This document shows positions 38,010-49,947 of a stretch of DNA of 64,000 nucleotides, piece by piece (within the stretch, counting starts at the first letter, position 1; the number at the start of each line of letters is the position of its first letter). The stretch is from Leptodactylus fallax (Eukaryota; Chordata; Amphibia; Anura; Leptodactylidae). The notes under the pieces were generated by a model, which worked only from the letters and a program-made list of their open reading frames with translations, was not told where the DNA came from and did not search any database. The translations under genes were made by a program, and so were the position numbers. The stretch spans positions 977,501 to 1,041,500 of the forward strand of contig CAMRHE010000357.1 in NCBI GenBank assembly GCA_947044405.1, in the 5' to 3' direction.

Positions 38010-39609
38010 CAGTGGGGAAAAAAAAGTATTTAGTCAGCCACCAATTGTGCAAGTTCTCCCACTTAAAAAGATGAGAGAGGCCTGTAATAGACATCATAGG
38101 TAGACCTCAACTATGAGAGACAAAATGAGAAAACATATCTAGAAAATAACATTGTCTGATTTTTAAAGAATTTATTTTCAAATTATAGTGGAAAATAAGT
38201 ATTTGGTCAATAACAAAAGTTCATCTCAATACTTTGTTATATATCCTTTGTTGGCAATGACAGAGGTCAAACGTTTTCTGTAAGTCTTCACAAGGTTGGC
38301 ACACACTGTTGCTGATATGTGGGCCCATTTCACCATGCAGATCTCCTCTAGAGCAGTGATATTTTGGGACTGTCGCTGGGCAACACGAACTTTCAACTCC
38401 CTCCAAAGGTTTTCTATGGGGTTGAGATCTGGAGACTGGTTAGGCCACTCCAGGACCTTGAAATGCTTCTTACGAAGTCACTCCTTCGTTGCCCTGGCGG
38501 TGTGCTTGGGATTATTGTCATGCTGAAATACCCAACCACATTTCATCTTCAATGCCCTTGCTGATGGAAGGAGGTTTGCACTCAAAATCTCACGATACAT
38601 GGCCCCATTCATTCTTTCATGTACACGGATCAGTCGTCCTGGTCCCTTTGTAGAGAAACAGCCCCAAAGCATGATGTTGCCACCCCCATGCTTCACAGTA
38701 GGTATGTTGTTCTTTGGATGCAACTCAGCATTCACACTCCTCCAAACATGACAAGTTGTGTTTCTACCAAACAGTTCTACTTTGGTTTCATCTGACCATG
38801 ACATTCTTCCAATACTCTTCTGGAACATCCAGATGCTCTCTAGCAAACTTCAGATGGGCCCGGATATGTACTTGCTTAAGCAGGGGGACACGTCTGGCAC
38901 TGCAGGATCTGAGTCCCTGGCGGCGTAGTATGTTACTGACGGTAGCCTTTGTTACGTTAGTCCCAGCTTTCTGCAGATCATTCACTAGGTCCCCCTGTGT
39001 GGTTCTGGGATTTTTGCTCACCGTTCTTGTGATCATTTTGACCCCACGGGGTGAGATCTTGCATGGAGCCCCTGATCGAGGGAGATTATCAGTGGTCTTG
39101 TATGTCTTCCATTTTCTAATTATTGCTACCACAGTTGATTTATTCACACCAAGCTGCTTTCCTATTGCAGATTCAGTCTTCCCAACCTGGTGCAGGTCTA
39201 CAATTTTGTTTCTGGTGTCCTTCCACAGCTCTTTGGTCTTCACCATAGTGGAGTTTGGAGTGTGACTGTTTGAGGTTGTGGACAGGTGTCTTTTATACTG
39301 ATAACAATGTCAAACAGGTGCCATTACTACAGGTAATGAGTGGAGGACAGAGGAGCCTCTTAAAGAAGTTACAGGTCTGTGAGAGCCAGAAATCTTGCTT
39401 GTTTGTAGGTAACCAAATACTTATTTTCCACCATCATTTGCAAATAAATTCTTTAAAAATCAGACAATGTGATTTTCTGGATTTGTTTTCTCATTTTGTC
39501 TCTCATAGTTGAGGTCTACCTATGAAGTCAATTACAGGCCTCTCTCATCTTTTTAAGTGCGAGAACTTGCACAATTGGTGGCTGACTAAATACTTTTTTT
39601 TCCCCGCTG
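38010..39609 (-). mobile_element. Tc1-like transposon, third family (unit A)
   Basis: The tips cagtggggaaaaaaaagtat and ttttttttccccgctg are flanked by TA (38008-38009, 39610-39611). Inverted repeats of roughly 200 bp include 'tgtgcaagttctcccactta'. It sits in the 5' part of the Penelope-like element, and both flanks continue that element. Confidence 0.93.
38226..39246 (-). pseudogene. Tc1-like transposase (unit A), one frameshift and one stop
   Basis: It starts with [16 protein letters not shown] at 39246. The helix-turn-helix half runs open to about 38800. There the frame slips near EEYWKN and resumes with [21 protein letters not shown] and [19 protein letters not shown] at 38478-38480 follows, then the frame continues through [11 protein letters not shown] to the C-terminus YITKY, stop at 38226. 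Both lesions are present in units B and C, so one dead insertion was copied along with the array. Confidence 0.9.
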
Positions 39610-40324
39610 TATAAGAGAGAGCGCCCGCGAGCGCTGCTCATACAAAACAGATCCTCTGAACAATCTACAAGACTGATAAGCTTATGAAACTAACCCTAAA
39701 GGGAGATTACTCTTATTCACATATACTGTTTCACAGTGTCTGGTATATGCCTTAGCACAATTACTAGAAGCTTTAAAGAAAACTGACACCTATCATTTAT
39801 CCTCACCTAGAAGCTTTATAGACAACTGATACCTATCATTTATCCTCACCTATTCCCATTATCTCTCCTTCATCTCTGTATATTCTCATCACCATAACAG
39901 AATGACATTTATAAATGTTCTATGGACAATAAACATTATGTATTCCCACCTCTAAACATAATAAGGACATATGTTAACCACCTGTATATTTCAGTTATGA
40001 ATGTACTAAATCAATATGATTATGTCAGTCCTTTGATAAACCTTCCCCATTGTTTTAAAAAAAAAAAACTTAGCAGCTGCACTTTTAAATAATGTTTAGC
40101 TAAAGATCCCGTATTAATATTTTGACTACTTATCTCTACACTATTCATCATAAGTTTATTTTCATTCATGTTTTTGAGATTTATCCATATAGAGGTGTCC
40201 AACAATGCAACACATGTTGATAGTCATCAAGCTGACAAGCTGTTCTTCTATTGACATACATTTGTATTACTATATCAAAAAAAATTTTTTTTTTTGCCTT
40301 TTGATTTTATTATGTATTTTTTAA
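39610..40324. mobile_element. Penelope-like 5' region with inverted arm (unit A)
   Basis: The non-coding sequence after the Tc1 element includes a two-copy duplication of about 43 bp (39764-39850, each with 'acctatcatttatcctcac'). The segment 40100-40324 is the reverse complement of 28119-28344. It ends at a TTAA used by the next element. Confidence 0.75.
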
Positions 40325-40880
40325 CTGCTTCCGTACCGCCCATAGACTATATACGTCCAGAAAAGATTCAGCAACTGCACAAAATCGTGCAGCTGCTGAA
40401 AGGGGGAGCCAGCTGTAACTTCAGCCAGAGCTCCCAGAGAGAAGGCAGGGAAGGTTTATTACCTTCCCCAATCGCTGTGTATCCGTCGGAATCAGCGTCT
40501 GTTAGAGCTGCTGGGTCCTACAGGACCCAGATCAGCTCTATAGTTATGTGAAAGCAACATGCAGGAGGCTGCATTCCTCCTGCAACTGGGGCTAAATGTA
40601 CCAGCCCCAGTTACAGGGAAAATCATCCTCCCGAAAAAAAAAAAAAAAGTCATCAGATGTCCCCAAAGGTCTATTATGACCTTATGAGGACACAATGTTA
40701 AAAAAAAAAAAAAAAAAGTATAGAAAAGTAAAAGAAATGTAAATAAAATAATTAAAAAAATAAATAAAATAATACGCCAATAAAACGCCCTTATTACAGG
40801 TTATAGCCCCACCCCCGATGACACCATAAAAAATAAAAATTACCGTAACGGAGAGGAAAAACTATTTTATAACGTTTTTT
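40321..40880. mobile_element. TTAA element inserted in the inverted arm (unit A)
   Basis: It begins ttaactgcttccgtaccgcc exactly at the TTAA that is uninterrupted at 28117-28120 on the other arm. The interior has a 'gcagctgctgaaaggggga' segment, poly-A runs and 'aaataccgtaacgg'-like A-rich sequence. No right terminus is visible before the junction sequence begins. Confidence 0.65.
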
Positions 40881-41088
40881 TTTGGCTTTTTTTTTTTTTA
40901 ATTAAAAAATATTTTTATTTAAAAAACCGGCTTTTTTTTTTGGGTGTTTGTGTGTGTGTTTGGGTTTTGGTTTGGTTTGGGGTGGTGTTGGTGTGGGGGT
41001 GGGTTGATGTAGGGTTGGTTTTTTTTTTTTTTTTGGTTGTTTTTTTTTATAAATTTTTTTTTTTTTTTTTTTTAAAAAGTGGGGTTGT
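40881..41088. other. Low-complexity junction A/B
   Basis: This is a run of T-rich and G/T-rich sequence such as 'gtttgtgtgtgtgtttggg' with long T homopolymers, unlike anything else in the window. Clean homology to the gypsy element resumes at 41089 (equivalent to 32537). It may be real simple sequence or poor consensus. Confidence 0.7.
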
Positions 41089-41394
41089 GGTTATTGGAAA
41101 GAAACAACCACCCATCGGCCTACTCAAACAGCTTTCCAGCGGCTGATCCGGACGTGTGGCTTACAGAAAAGTTCGGATGCACAGCGTCCTCTGGCTCGAA
41201 TTTCAGTCCCTTTGCATACAAAAGTTACACTGCCACCCAGTCGGGAGACGATAGTGTCCATGCCCGTAGGCACCTGTCGGAAACTAGAGGGCATAGCTGT
41301 GTTGGTAGAACCACTGCAGGCAGCTGAAGGGGGTGTTGATCCGCTAGTGGCCCGTTCCTTGGCAATAGTTCGCAATGGAAGAGTACCACTTTGA

Positions 41395-44300
41395 TGTGTA
41401 AACACTCAGGACCAGAGTGTGGACCTGACCCCAGGGAGACTGCTGGCTAACATCTAAGTGACTCCGGAGGAAGTAAGGAAAGTAACTCCAATGCAGCTGA
41501 AGCCGTCTGAAAGGGATGAGTGGACCGTAACTGTGTCCATGGGAGAAGATAAGGAACCCACCTCTGAATGGAATGGCCGTGCAATCCGAGAACAGATGAA
41601 GATGGATGCAAGTTCATGTTCTCTGGAATGGGTGCAGAAGGTAGATGAGCTGTTGTGGGAGAACCGAGCCACCTTTGCACGGTATGCTGAAGATTTTGGA
41701 TGTACCACAGGGATCTACCATGAGATTCCCACAGGAGACACCCCTCCAATTAGAGAGCGCTACCGACAAATTCCTCCACAGTTGTATCAGGAAGTGAAAG
41801 AATTGTTAGCTAAGATGCTACAGGGTGGGATCATCCAAGAAAGCCAGAGTCCCTGGGCGGCTCCCGTGGTGTTAGTGAGAAAAAAAGATGGGTCCATCCG
41901 ATTTTGCGTAGACTATCGGAAGTTAAACGCTTGCACCGTACGAGATTCCTACCCCTTGCCACGGATTGAGGAGTCCCTCTCAGCGCTAGGGAGAGCCCGG
42001 TACTTCTCCTCGCTAGATCTAGCTAGTGGGTATTGGCAGGTGCCGATGGCCACAAAAGACAAGGAGAAGACGGCATTCATCTTGCCCATGGGACTATACG
42101 AATTTAACCGGATGCCCTTCGGGTTGACAAATGCACCCGGAACGTTTCAGCGGTTGATGGAGAAATGTCTCGGTGACTTCAACTTTGAGTTCACTCTCAT
42201 CTACTTGGATGACATTATAGTGTATTCTGCGACCTTTGAAGACCATCTCCACCAGTTGGGGCAAGTATTTCGAAGATTGCGGGAACATGGGCTCAAATTG
42301 AAACCCAGTAAATGTCGGTTGTTCCAATCTGAAATTGATTACTTGGGTCACCGCGTATCAGGAGAAGGGGTGAGACCATCAAGAGACAAGATAGCGGCTG
42401 TACAAGATTGGCCGATACCGACTACCCTGCGAGAAGTGAGGGCGTTCCTTGGAGTAGCCGGTTACTATCGACGGTTTATTAAGGATTTCGCCAAGGTAGC
42501 AGCACCACTTAATGCTCTCCTACGAGGCACATCCGGTGGTCCAAAGAACCGGTCCGTGAAGTGGGGACCTGAACAGGAACAAGCCTTCCAGGCATTGAAG
42601 GATGCACTGACAACAGCCCCAATCTTGGCATATGCTGATTACCACTTGCCGTTCCAGCTATATACAGATGCAAGCCTGTATGGTCTTGGAGCAGTGCTTT
42701 CCCAGCTTCAGGATGGCCAGGAGAGCGTCATAGCGTACGGCAGACGGTCTTTGAGAGATTCTGAAAGAAACCCCCGAGAATTATAGTTCATTTAAGTTGG
42801 AGCTGTTGGCACTGGTATGGGCCATGACCGAGAAATTCTCAGAATATTTGACCGGTGCTGAAGTTTTAGTACTGACTGACAACAACCCACTAGCTCACCT
42901 GGAAAATGCCAAGCTCGGGGCGTTAGAGCAGAGGTGGATAGCCCGAATGTCTAAGTTCAATTACCGCAATAAGTATCGGTCCAAGACAGAGAACCAGAAT
43001 GCTGACGGACTTTCTAGGGTAACTGCCCAGACCCCCGCAGAAGACGTGGATCATGAGTTGGAGCATGTGGAGGTGCCCGACTTCAGCAGATTTTCACAGG
43101 CCTTGGCCGCCGCTAATCAGTTTGAGATGGAGGGAACTGAAATGGCTCCTTTCTTTGGTCCCTCACGACAGGAATGGGCACAGATACAACAGACCCATGA
43201 GGGGCTGGCGCAGATGATCAATTGTGTTGAGAAAGGCCAGAAGCCCTGTAGAGAGGAAAGAGAACGACTGACACGTGAGATATTATCTGTTCTGAGTCAG
43301 TGGGAAAAGCTGGAGATGAAAAATGGAGTGCTATGCCGAAAGGTCTATTTACCTTCTGAGATCGACATTCGATACCAAATTGTGGTGCCTAGTGAACTGG
43401 CTCGCTCGTTGGCAGTTGAGGCTCATAATAAGAATAAACATTTTGGTCATGAGAAGACCTTTCGTTGGTTTCAGCGACTAATTTACTGCCCTGGTCTTCG
43501 TCAAATGGTCGAAGAAGTATGCCGCAGCTGTCGAACTTGTGAGATCCATAAGACAATAGAACAGAGAGCTCCCCTGCAAACCATCATGACCCAGGAACCT
43601 TTAGAAATCGTCATGATAGACTATCTAATGGTGGGCCCATCCAATAGCGGACACCAGTATTGCCTCGTAATGGTGGATCACTTCACCAAATTTGCGGTGG
43701 TAACCGCCACCAAGGACCAGACAGCTGAGTCAGCAGTTCGTGCTCTGTGCCAAGATTTCATTCGAGTATATGGGTGCCCCCAACGCATCCACTCCGACCA
43801 GGGCGCCTGCTTTGAGGGACACGTAATGAAAGAAGTTCAACGTATCTACGGGATAAAGAAGTCGCACACGACTCCATACCACCCTCAGGGAAATGGGGCC
43901 TGTGAAAGATTCAACAGAACTCTGCTACAGATGCTGCGGACTCTGGAGAAAGACAAGAAGTTACAGTGGCCTCAGTTCTTGTCTGAAATGGTGTGGGCCT
44001 ATAACAATCAGGTCCATTCTACAACAGGGTACTCTCCTTATACACTTCTCTTTGGACGGTCTGGGCGAAGTATAGGAGAATTACAGTTGAATGATGTGGA
44101 TGGGTTCCCTCCGAGGGATCCAACCTCTTGGGTGCGGGCGCACCGGCAGAGACTTGAGACGATCCATCGATTGGTGCGGCAGCGCCTGCAAGAACATCCC
44201 CATCCTGATAAGACCCCAGTGCAAGAAGCACCATTGCAACCGGGCGACCTGGTGCTAGTTCGTGTCAAGAAACCCCAAGGGAAATTGGAAAGCAGATGGG

Positions 44301-44749
44301 AGGCTTTGCCGTATCATGTTGTTGGCCGCAAGTATGCGAATGGGCCAGTGTACCAGGTCCAGAAAGAAGGAACTGATTGTGTTCGAGTACTTCACCGAAA
44401 TATGTTGCGCCTGTGTCATTCTGAAGGGACAAATCATGATGGGCCTGCCAATGTGAATGAGCTCCCACAGTCAGAGAATGGAGGTGCGGAATGGGCCTCC
44501 GACGAGGAGGATGATTGTTGGCCAATCCCTGCTCCTGGGGATGTTCCACCTGTGACTACTGTATCTCCGGCCTGTGCCCCCTCTGGTGCGGAATCCGCTG
44601 GTCCTTCTCAGCCCATAGCTGCAGCACCCCATAATATACCATCGGTCCTCAGACGGACCACTAGGCCAAATGCTTGTATTCCCCCTGTTCGGTATGTGCA
44701 GGATGAGTTTGGCCTGCCATACATCGGTATACTACCACCCTGTGCATAA
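41395..44749 (+). pseudogene. Gypsy Pol (unit B)
   Basis: RT and the first half of RNase H form one open frame at 41458-42786, without the unit-A TGA. The TAA just before 41458 and the five-C slip at 42771-42775 are retained. RNase H/integrase run open from there to 44749 with the complete D,D35E core. Unit-B-only changes include I-to-N in the RNase H tail and G-to-K in the zinc-finger region. Confidence 0.92.
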
Positions 44750-44813
44750 AAGTACAACCCTCTGGATATACAGTCATAGGCAGGGACTGCCAATCTTAAA
44801 GTGGGGTGGAATA

Positions 44814-45799
44814 TGTAAGAGACAGCCAATGTTGTCCTAAGCTTCATTTGTCTGTATAAACTGTTAATGCTGAATGTGTTTCTGTGATTCTGTTCATTTA
44901 AGACAGCAGCCATTGTAATTGTGACATGATGCTGGAGAGACACCCCCCCCCCCCCCTTTTATGTCAGCCTGCCTGTTCTGCAGACAGAGTGTGAGCAGAG
45001 AAGCAGGAAGTGACGAGACAGAGAGCAGCAGCCATCTTGGCAAGAGAGAAGACAGATGTCTGTGCTGTATTGAACTGGTGTGGAGATTTTTCTGTACAGC
45101 TAAGCTGTATCTTGGTCCAGAGACAACCAGAGTGTAAAGAGACAACAGGACTAGTGAGTGTACGTGAAAGGAACTGTGCTCAGTGGCTGATCAGTGAGAC
45201 TGACATTGTGACTGTGTATATGGATACCACAGATAGAGACTCGCAGTGCTGTTGACGTACTGGACAGTAACTGCTAAATCCCGGCTTACATCCCAGCTCA
45301 GTGTATGGATTCTGCAGGACTGTCAGTGTGCTGAATGGAATCTGCTTTTGGATTACATTGCATTCATTTGGTTTCCCTGTTAAAGAGGACTTCATTTCTC
45401 CCAAGATCCTGATAACCGTGAGGAGAGGACGCTTCACTATAAAAGAAAGGACCGACTTTGGGCCCCACCGCGCGCTTGTAAGCGGTCCATCTGGACCACT
45501 GGGGAAAAGGGGGTGCACCCAAATGTGAAGTCAGGGTCAGTTAGGGATAGTTTTGAGTATATTGTTCATTCAGTGTCCATACTGCAGAAGTGGACAGAGT
45601 AAAAGTAGAAACCATTGCAGAATTTGCCTTGAAATTATTCATGCTATATTGTATATTTTGCTTGTCTTTATCCCTGTCATTTTACCTTTAACTAGCCTTT
45701 ATTAATTTATAGTAAATATATATTTTTTTCTTGAACTACCGCGTGTGCGTTCATTTCTGGTTGCGGGGTCCAAACCACCCGCCTGGCCCGGGGTCCAAA
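44814..45799 (+). repeat. Gypsy 3' LTR (unit B)
   Basis: Start and layout match 36262-37245, with a C-run two bases longer. The last 35 bases fall in the corrupted patch, so the CA end is blurred. Confidence 0.88.
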
Positions 45800-45885
45800 A
45801 AATATTTCTTTAAAGTGAACAAACGTCGGGGGCCCCCCATCAAAAAAAATTCCCCCGGGGGATCTGAAAGTTTTTTAAAATTAAG
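45765..45885. other. Locally corrupted patch in unit B
   Basis: Against units A, C and D this stretch has a dense cluster of mismatches, many forming runs such as 'gggggcccccc' and 'aaaaaaaa'. The sequence on both sides is nearly identical to the other units. The pattern looks like low-quality base calls more than biology. Confidence 0.75.
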
Positions 45886-46563
45886 TCTGCAGAATCTTTG
45901 ATTTATGAAGGGAGTTGAACAACATATTTCTGTAATATGGTGTCCGCATATTGGGAAAGATTCCTAGCTAGCGAGTGTATTCCTGATATTATTGGTCTAC
46001 CTGGTGGATTGTATTGATCCTTATGGATCTTGGGTAAATGATAGAAGGGTTATTAACTGTCAGGAATCCTTTTTCATTTTTATCAAGAACTCTGTTAGTA
46101 AAGGCTTCCTGTATGAGATGCTCATATTTTGATTGATGTGTTATAGTTGGGTTTGTGGAGAGGGTTTGGTAGTAGGATGTGTCAGATAAAATTCTTAGGG
46201 CTTCATTGATATAGGTGTCCCTATTCTATATCACAATTCTCCCACCTTTATCTGCACTCCGAATGATTAGTATTTTTCTTGAGTGATTTGAGAACTTTTA
46301 GTTCACTGTGATGAAGGTTCTTTGAATTAATTGGAGGTATGCGTCTGAGATCTGTTGCTACAAGAGAATAAAAGGTTTCAATGTTGCTACCCCTGACAGA
46401 TAATCTGTAACTACTAACACAAGCACACTGCCACCAGATAGGGAATCCCCGCTACCCGGGAACCTCCATGTGTGCAGCGTCAGAGATTTTCCACTGCGCA
46501 TGCGCGAATCATCGTAGCGCGGAGAATCCCCTTCCTCCGCTACGCTCAGTAATCCCATAGATA
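45800..46563 (-). pseudogene. Penelope-like RT, N-terminal part (unit B)
   Basis: Equivalent to 37246-38009, with the same PKIHKDQYNPPG segment. The first 85 bases are affected by the patch. It carries 'cagataatctg' where the other units have 'cagatagtctg'. Confidence 0.8.
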
Positions 46564-48163
46564 CAGTGGGGGAAAAAAAGTATTTAGTCAGCCACCAATT
46601 GTGCAAGTTCTCCCACTTAAAAAGATGAGAGAGGCCTGTAATAGACATCATAGGTAGACCTCAACTATGAGAGACAAAATGAGAAAACATATCTAGAAAA
46701 TAACATTGTCTGATTTTTAAAGAATTTATTTTCAAATTATAGTGGAAAATAAGTATTTGGTCAATAACAAAAGTTCATCTCAATACTTTGTTATATATCC
46801 TTTGTTGGCAATGACAGAGGTCAAACGTTTTCTGTAAGTCTTCACAAGGTTGGCACACACTGTTGCTGATATGTGGGCCCATTTCACCATGCAGATCTCC
46901 TCTAGAGCAGTGATATTTTGGGACTGTCGCTGGGCAACACGAACTTTCAACTCCCTCCAAAGGTTTTCTATGGGGTTGAGATCTGGAGACTGGTTAGGCC
47001 ACTCCAGGACCTTGAAATGCTTCTTACGAAGTCACTCCTTCGTTGCCCTGGCGGTGTGCTTGGGATTATTGTCATGCTGAAATACCCAACCACATTTCAT
47101 CTTCAATGCCCTTGCTGATGGAAGGAGGTTTGCACTCAAAATCTCACGATACATGGCCCCATTCATTCTTTCATGTACACGGATCAGTCGTCCTGGTCCC
47201 TTTGTAGAGAAACAGCCCCAAAGCATGATGTTGCCACCCCCATGCTTCACAGTAGGTATGTTGTTCTTTGGATGCAACTCAGCATTCACACTCCTCCAAA
47301 CATGACAAGTTGTGTTTCTACCAAACAGTTCTACTTTGGTTTCATCTGACCATGACATTCTTCCAATACTCTTCTGGAACATCCAGATGCTCTCTAGCAA
47401 ACTTCAGATGGGCCCGGATATGTACTTGCTTAAGCAGGGGGACACGTCTGGCACTGCAGGATCTGAGTCCCTGGCGGCGTAGTATGTTACTGACGGTAGC
47501 CTTTGTTACGTTAGTCCCAGCTTTCTGCAGATCATTCACTAGGTCCCCCTGTGTGGTTCTGGGATTTTTGCTCACCGTTCTTGTGATCATTTTGACCCCA
47601 CGGGGTGAGATCTTGCATGGAGCCCCTGATCGAGGGAGATTATCAGTGGTCTTGTATGTCTTCCATTTTCTAATTATTGCTACCACAGTTGATTTATTCA
47701 CACCAAGCTGCTTTCCTATTGCAGATTCAGTCTTCCCAACCTGGTGCAGGTCTACAATTTTGTTTCTGGTGTCCTTCCACAGCTCTTTGGTCTTCACCAT
47801 AGTGGAGTTTGGAGTGTGACTGTTTGAGGTTGTGGACAGGTGTCTTTTATACTGATAACAATGTCAAACAGGTGCCATTACTACAGGTAATGAGTGGAGG
47901 ACAGAGGAGCCTCTTAAAGAAGTTACAGGTCTGTGAGAGCCAGAAATCTTGCTTGTTTGTAGGTAACCAAATACTTATTTTCCACCATCATTTGCAAATA
48001 AATTCTTTAAAAATCAGACAATGTGATTTTCTGGATTTGTTTTCTCATTTTGTCTCTCATAGTTGAGGTCTACCTATGAAGTCAATTACAGGCCTCTCTC
48101 ATCTTTTTAAGTGCGAGAACTTGCACAATTGGTGGCTGACTAAATACTTTTTTTTCCCCGCTG
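46564..48163 (-). mobile_element. Tc1-like transposon (unit B)
   Basis: Equivalent to 38010-39609, flanked by TA at 46562-46563 and 48164-48165. Confidence 0.93.
46780..47800 (-). pseudogene. Tc1-like transposase (unit B)
   Basis: It has the same reading frame break and the same TGA as unit A, with no additional lesion that I can see. Confidence 0.9.
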
Positions 48164-48878
48164 TATAAGAGAGAGCGCCCGCGAGCGCTGCTCATACAAA
48201 ACAGATCCTCTGAACAATCTACAAGACTGATAAGCTTATGAAACTAACCCTAAAGGGAGATTACTCTTATTCACATATACTGTTTCACAGTGTCTGGTAT
48301 ATGCCTTAGCACAATTACTAGAAGCTTTAAAGAAAACTGACACCTATCATTTATCCTCACCTAGAAGCTTTATAGACAACTGATACCTATCATTTATCCT
48401 CACCTATTCCCATTATCTCTCCTTCATCTCTGTATATTCTCATCACCATAACAGAATGACATTTATAAATGTTCTATGGACAATAAACATTATGTATTCC
48501 CACCTCTAAACATAATAAGGACATATGTTAACCACCTGTATATTTCAGTTATGAATGTACTAAATCAATATGATTATGTCAGTCCTTTGATAAACCTTCC
48601 CCATTGTTTTAAAAAAAAAAAAACTTAGCAGCTGCACTTTTAAATAATGTTTAGCTAAAGATCCCGTATTAATATTTTGACTACTTATCTCTACACTATT
48701 CATCATAAGTTTATTTTCATTCATGTTTTTGAGATTTATCCATATAGAGGTGTCCAACAATGCAACACATGCTGATAGTCATCAAGCTGACAAGCTGTTC
48801 TTCTATTGACATACATTTGTATTACTATATCAAAAAAAATTTTTTTTTTTGCCTTTTGATTTTATTATGTGTTTTTTA
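48164..48878. mobile_element. Penelope-like 5' region with inverted arm (unit B)
   Basis: Equivalent to 39610-40324, including the 43-bp duplication. It has single-base differences such as 'atgtgttttttaac' before the TTAA. Confidence 0.75.
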
Positions 48879-49395
48879 ACTGCTTCCGTACCGCCCATAG
48901 ACTATATACGTCCAGAAAAGATTCAGCAACTGCACAAAATCGTGCAGCTGCTGAAAGGGGGAGCCAGCTGTAACTTCAGCCAGAGCTCCCAGAGAGAAGG
49001 CAGGGAAGGTTTATTACCTTCCCAATCGCTGTGTATCCGTCGGAATCAGCGTCTGTTAGAGCTGCTGGGTCCTACAGGACCCAGATCAGCTCTATAGTTA
49101 TGTGAAAGCAACATGCAGGAGGCTGCATTCCTCCTGCAACTGGGGCTAAATGTACCAGCCCCAGTTACAGGGAAAATCATCCTCCCGAAAAAAAAAAAAA
49201 AGTCATCAGATGTCCCCAAAGGTCTATTATGACCTTATGAGGACACAATGTTAAAAAAAAAAAAAAAAAAGTATAGAAAAGTAAAAGAAATGTAAATAAA
49301 ATAATTAAAAAAATAAATAAAATAATACGCCAATAAAACGCCCTTATTACAGGTTATAGCCCCACCCCCGATGACACCATAAAAAATAAAAATTA
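48875..49395. mobile_element. TTAA element (unit B)
   Basis: Equivalent to 40321-40880. Homology to unit A fades near 49395, where 'gaaacgaaaagaaaa' replaces 'gtaacggagaggaaa'. Confidence 0.6.
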
Positions 49396-49442
49396 CCGAA
49401 ACGAAAAGAAAAAAAAATTAAAAAAGTTTTTTAAAACCCCCC

Positions 49443-49482
<40 letters not shown>

Positions 49483-49608
49483 GCCTTTCCCCGGTGTTTT
49501 TTTGGGGTTTTTGGCGGGTTTTTTTTAGTAAGGGGGTTTTGGGGTTTTAGAAGAAAAATAAAAAAAAAACCCCCCCTTTTTTTTTGTGTATATTTTAAAA
49601 AAAAAACC
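49396..49608. other. Low-complexity junction B/C
   Basis: It contains A-runs over 30 bases, C-runs and 'ggggttttttggggttt'-like sequence. It differs from junction A/B in base composition. Clean homology resumes at 49609, equivalent to 32504. Confidence 0.7.
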
Positions 49609-49947
49609 CTAGATCAGATCCTCTTTGAAAAGAAAGGTCACGGTTATTGGAAAGAAACAACCACCCATCGGCCTACTCAAACAGCTTTCCAGCGGCTGAT
49701 CCGGACGTGTGGCTTACAGAAAAGTTCGGATGCACAGCGTCCTCTGGCTCGAATTTCAGTCCCTTTGCATACAAAAGTTACACTGCCACCCAGTCGGGAG
49801 ACGATAGTGTCCATGCCCGTAGGCACCTGTCGGAAACTAGAGGGCATAGCTGTGTTGGTAGAACCACTGCAGGCAGCTGAAGGGGGTGTTGATCCGCTAG
49901 TGGCCCGTTCCTTGGCAATAGTTCGCAATGGAAGAGTACCACTTTGA

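Larger units (their letters stand above)
32541..41092. repeat. Tandem composite unit A (about 8.55 kb)
   Basis: The sequence starting 'attggaaagaaacaacc' recurs at 32541, 41093, 49646 and 58208, giving steps of 8552, 8553 and 8562 bp. The unit holds the gypsy 3' part, a Penelope-like 5' part, a Tc1-like element, the inverted Penelope-like arm and a TTAA element. This unit is joined on its left to the complete gypsy element, which sets it apart from the others. Confidence 0.95.
41089..45799 (+). mobile_element. 5'-truncated gypsy element (unit B)
   Basis: It lacks the 5' LTR, primer site, gag and the DTGS part of protease. Homology begins at the equivalent of 32537. It ends with a 3' LTR, so it cannot be a normal retrotransposition product. 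Confidence 0.9.
41093..49645. repeat. Tandem composite unit B
   Basis: It repeats unit A part for part. Distinguishing changes include CGA at the position of the unit-A TGA (33719), a G-to-K codon change in the integrase zinc-finger region (43437 area), and a corrupted-looking patch at 45765-45885. Confidence 0.95.

Noticed and set aside
38714..39265. Open frame of 183 codons on the plus strand, repeated in units B and C
   Set aside because: It is the antisense shadow of the Tc1-like transposase and is conserved only because the units are near-identical copies.
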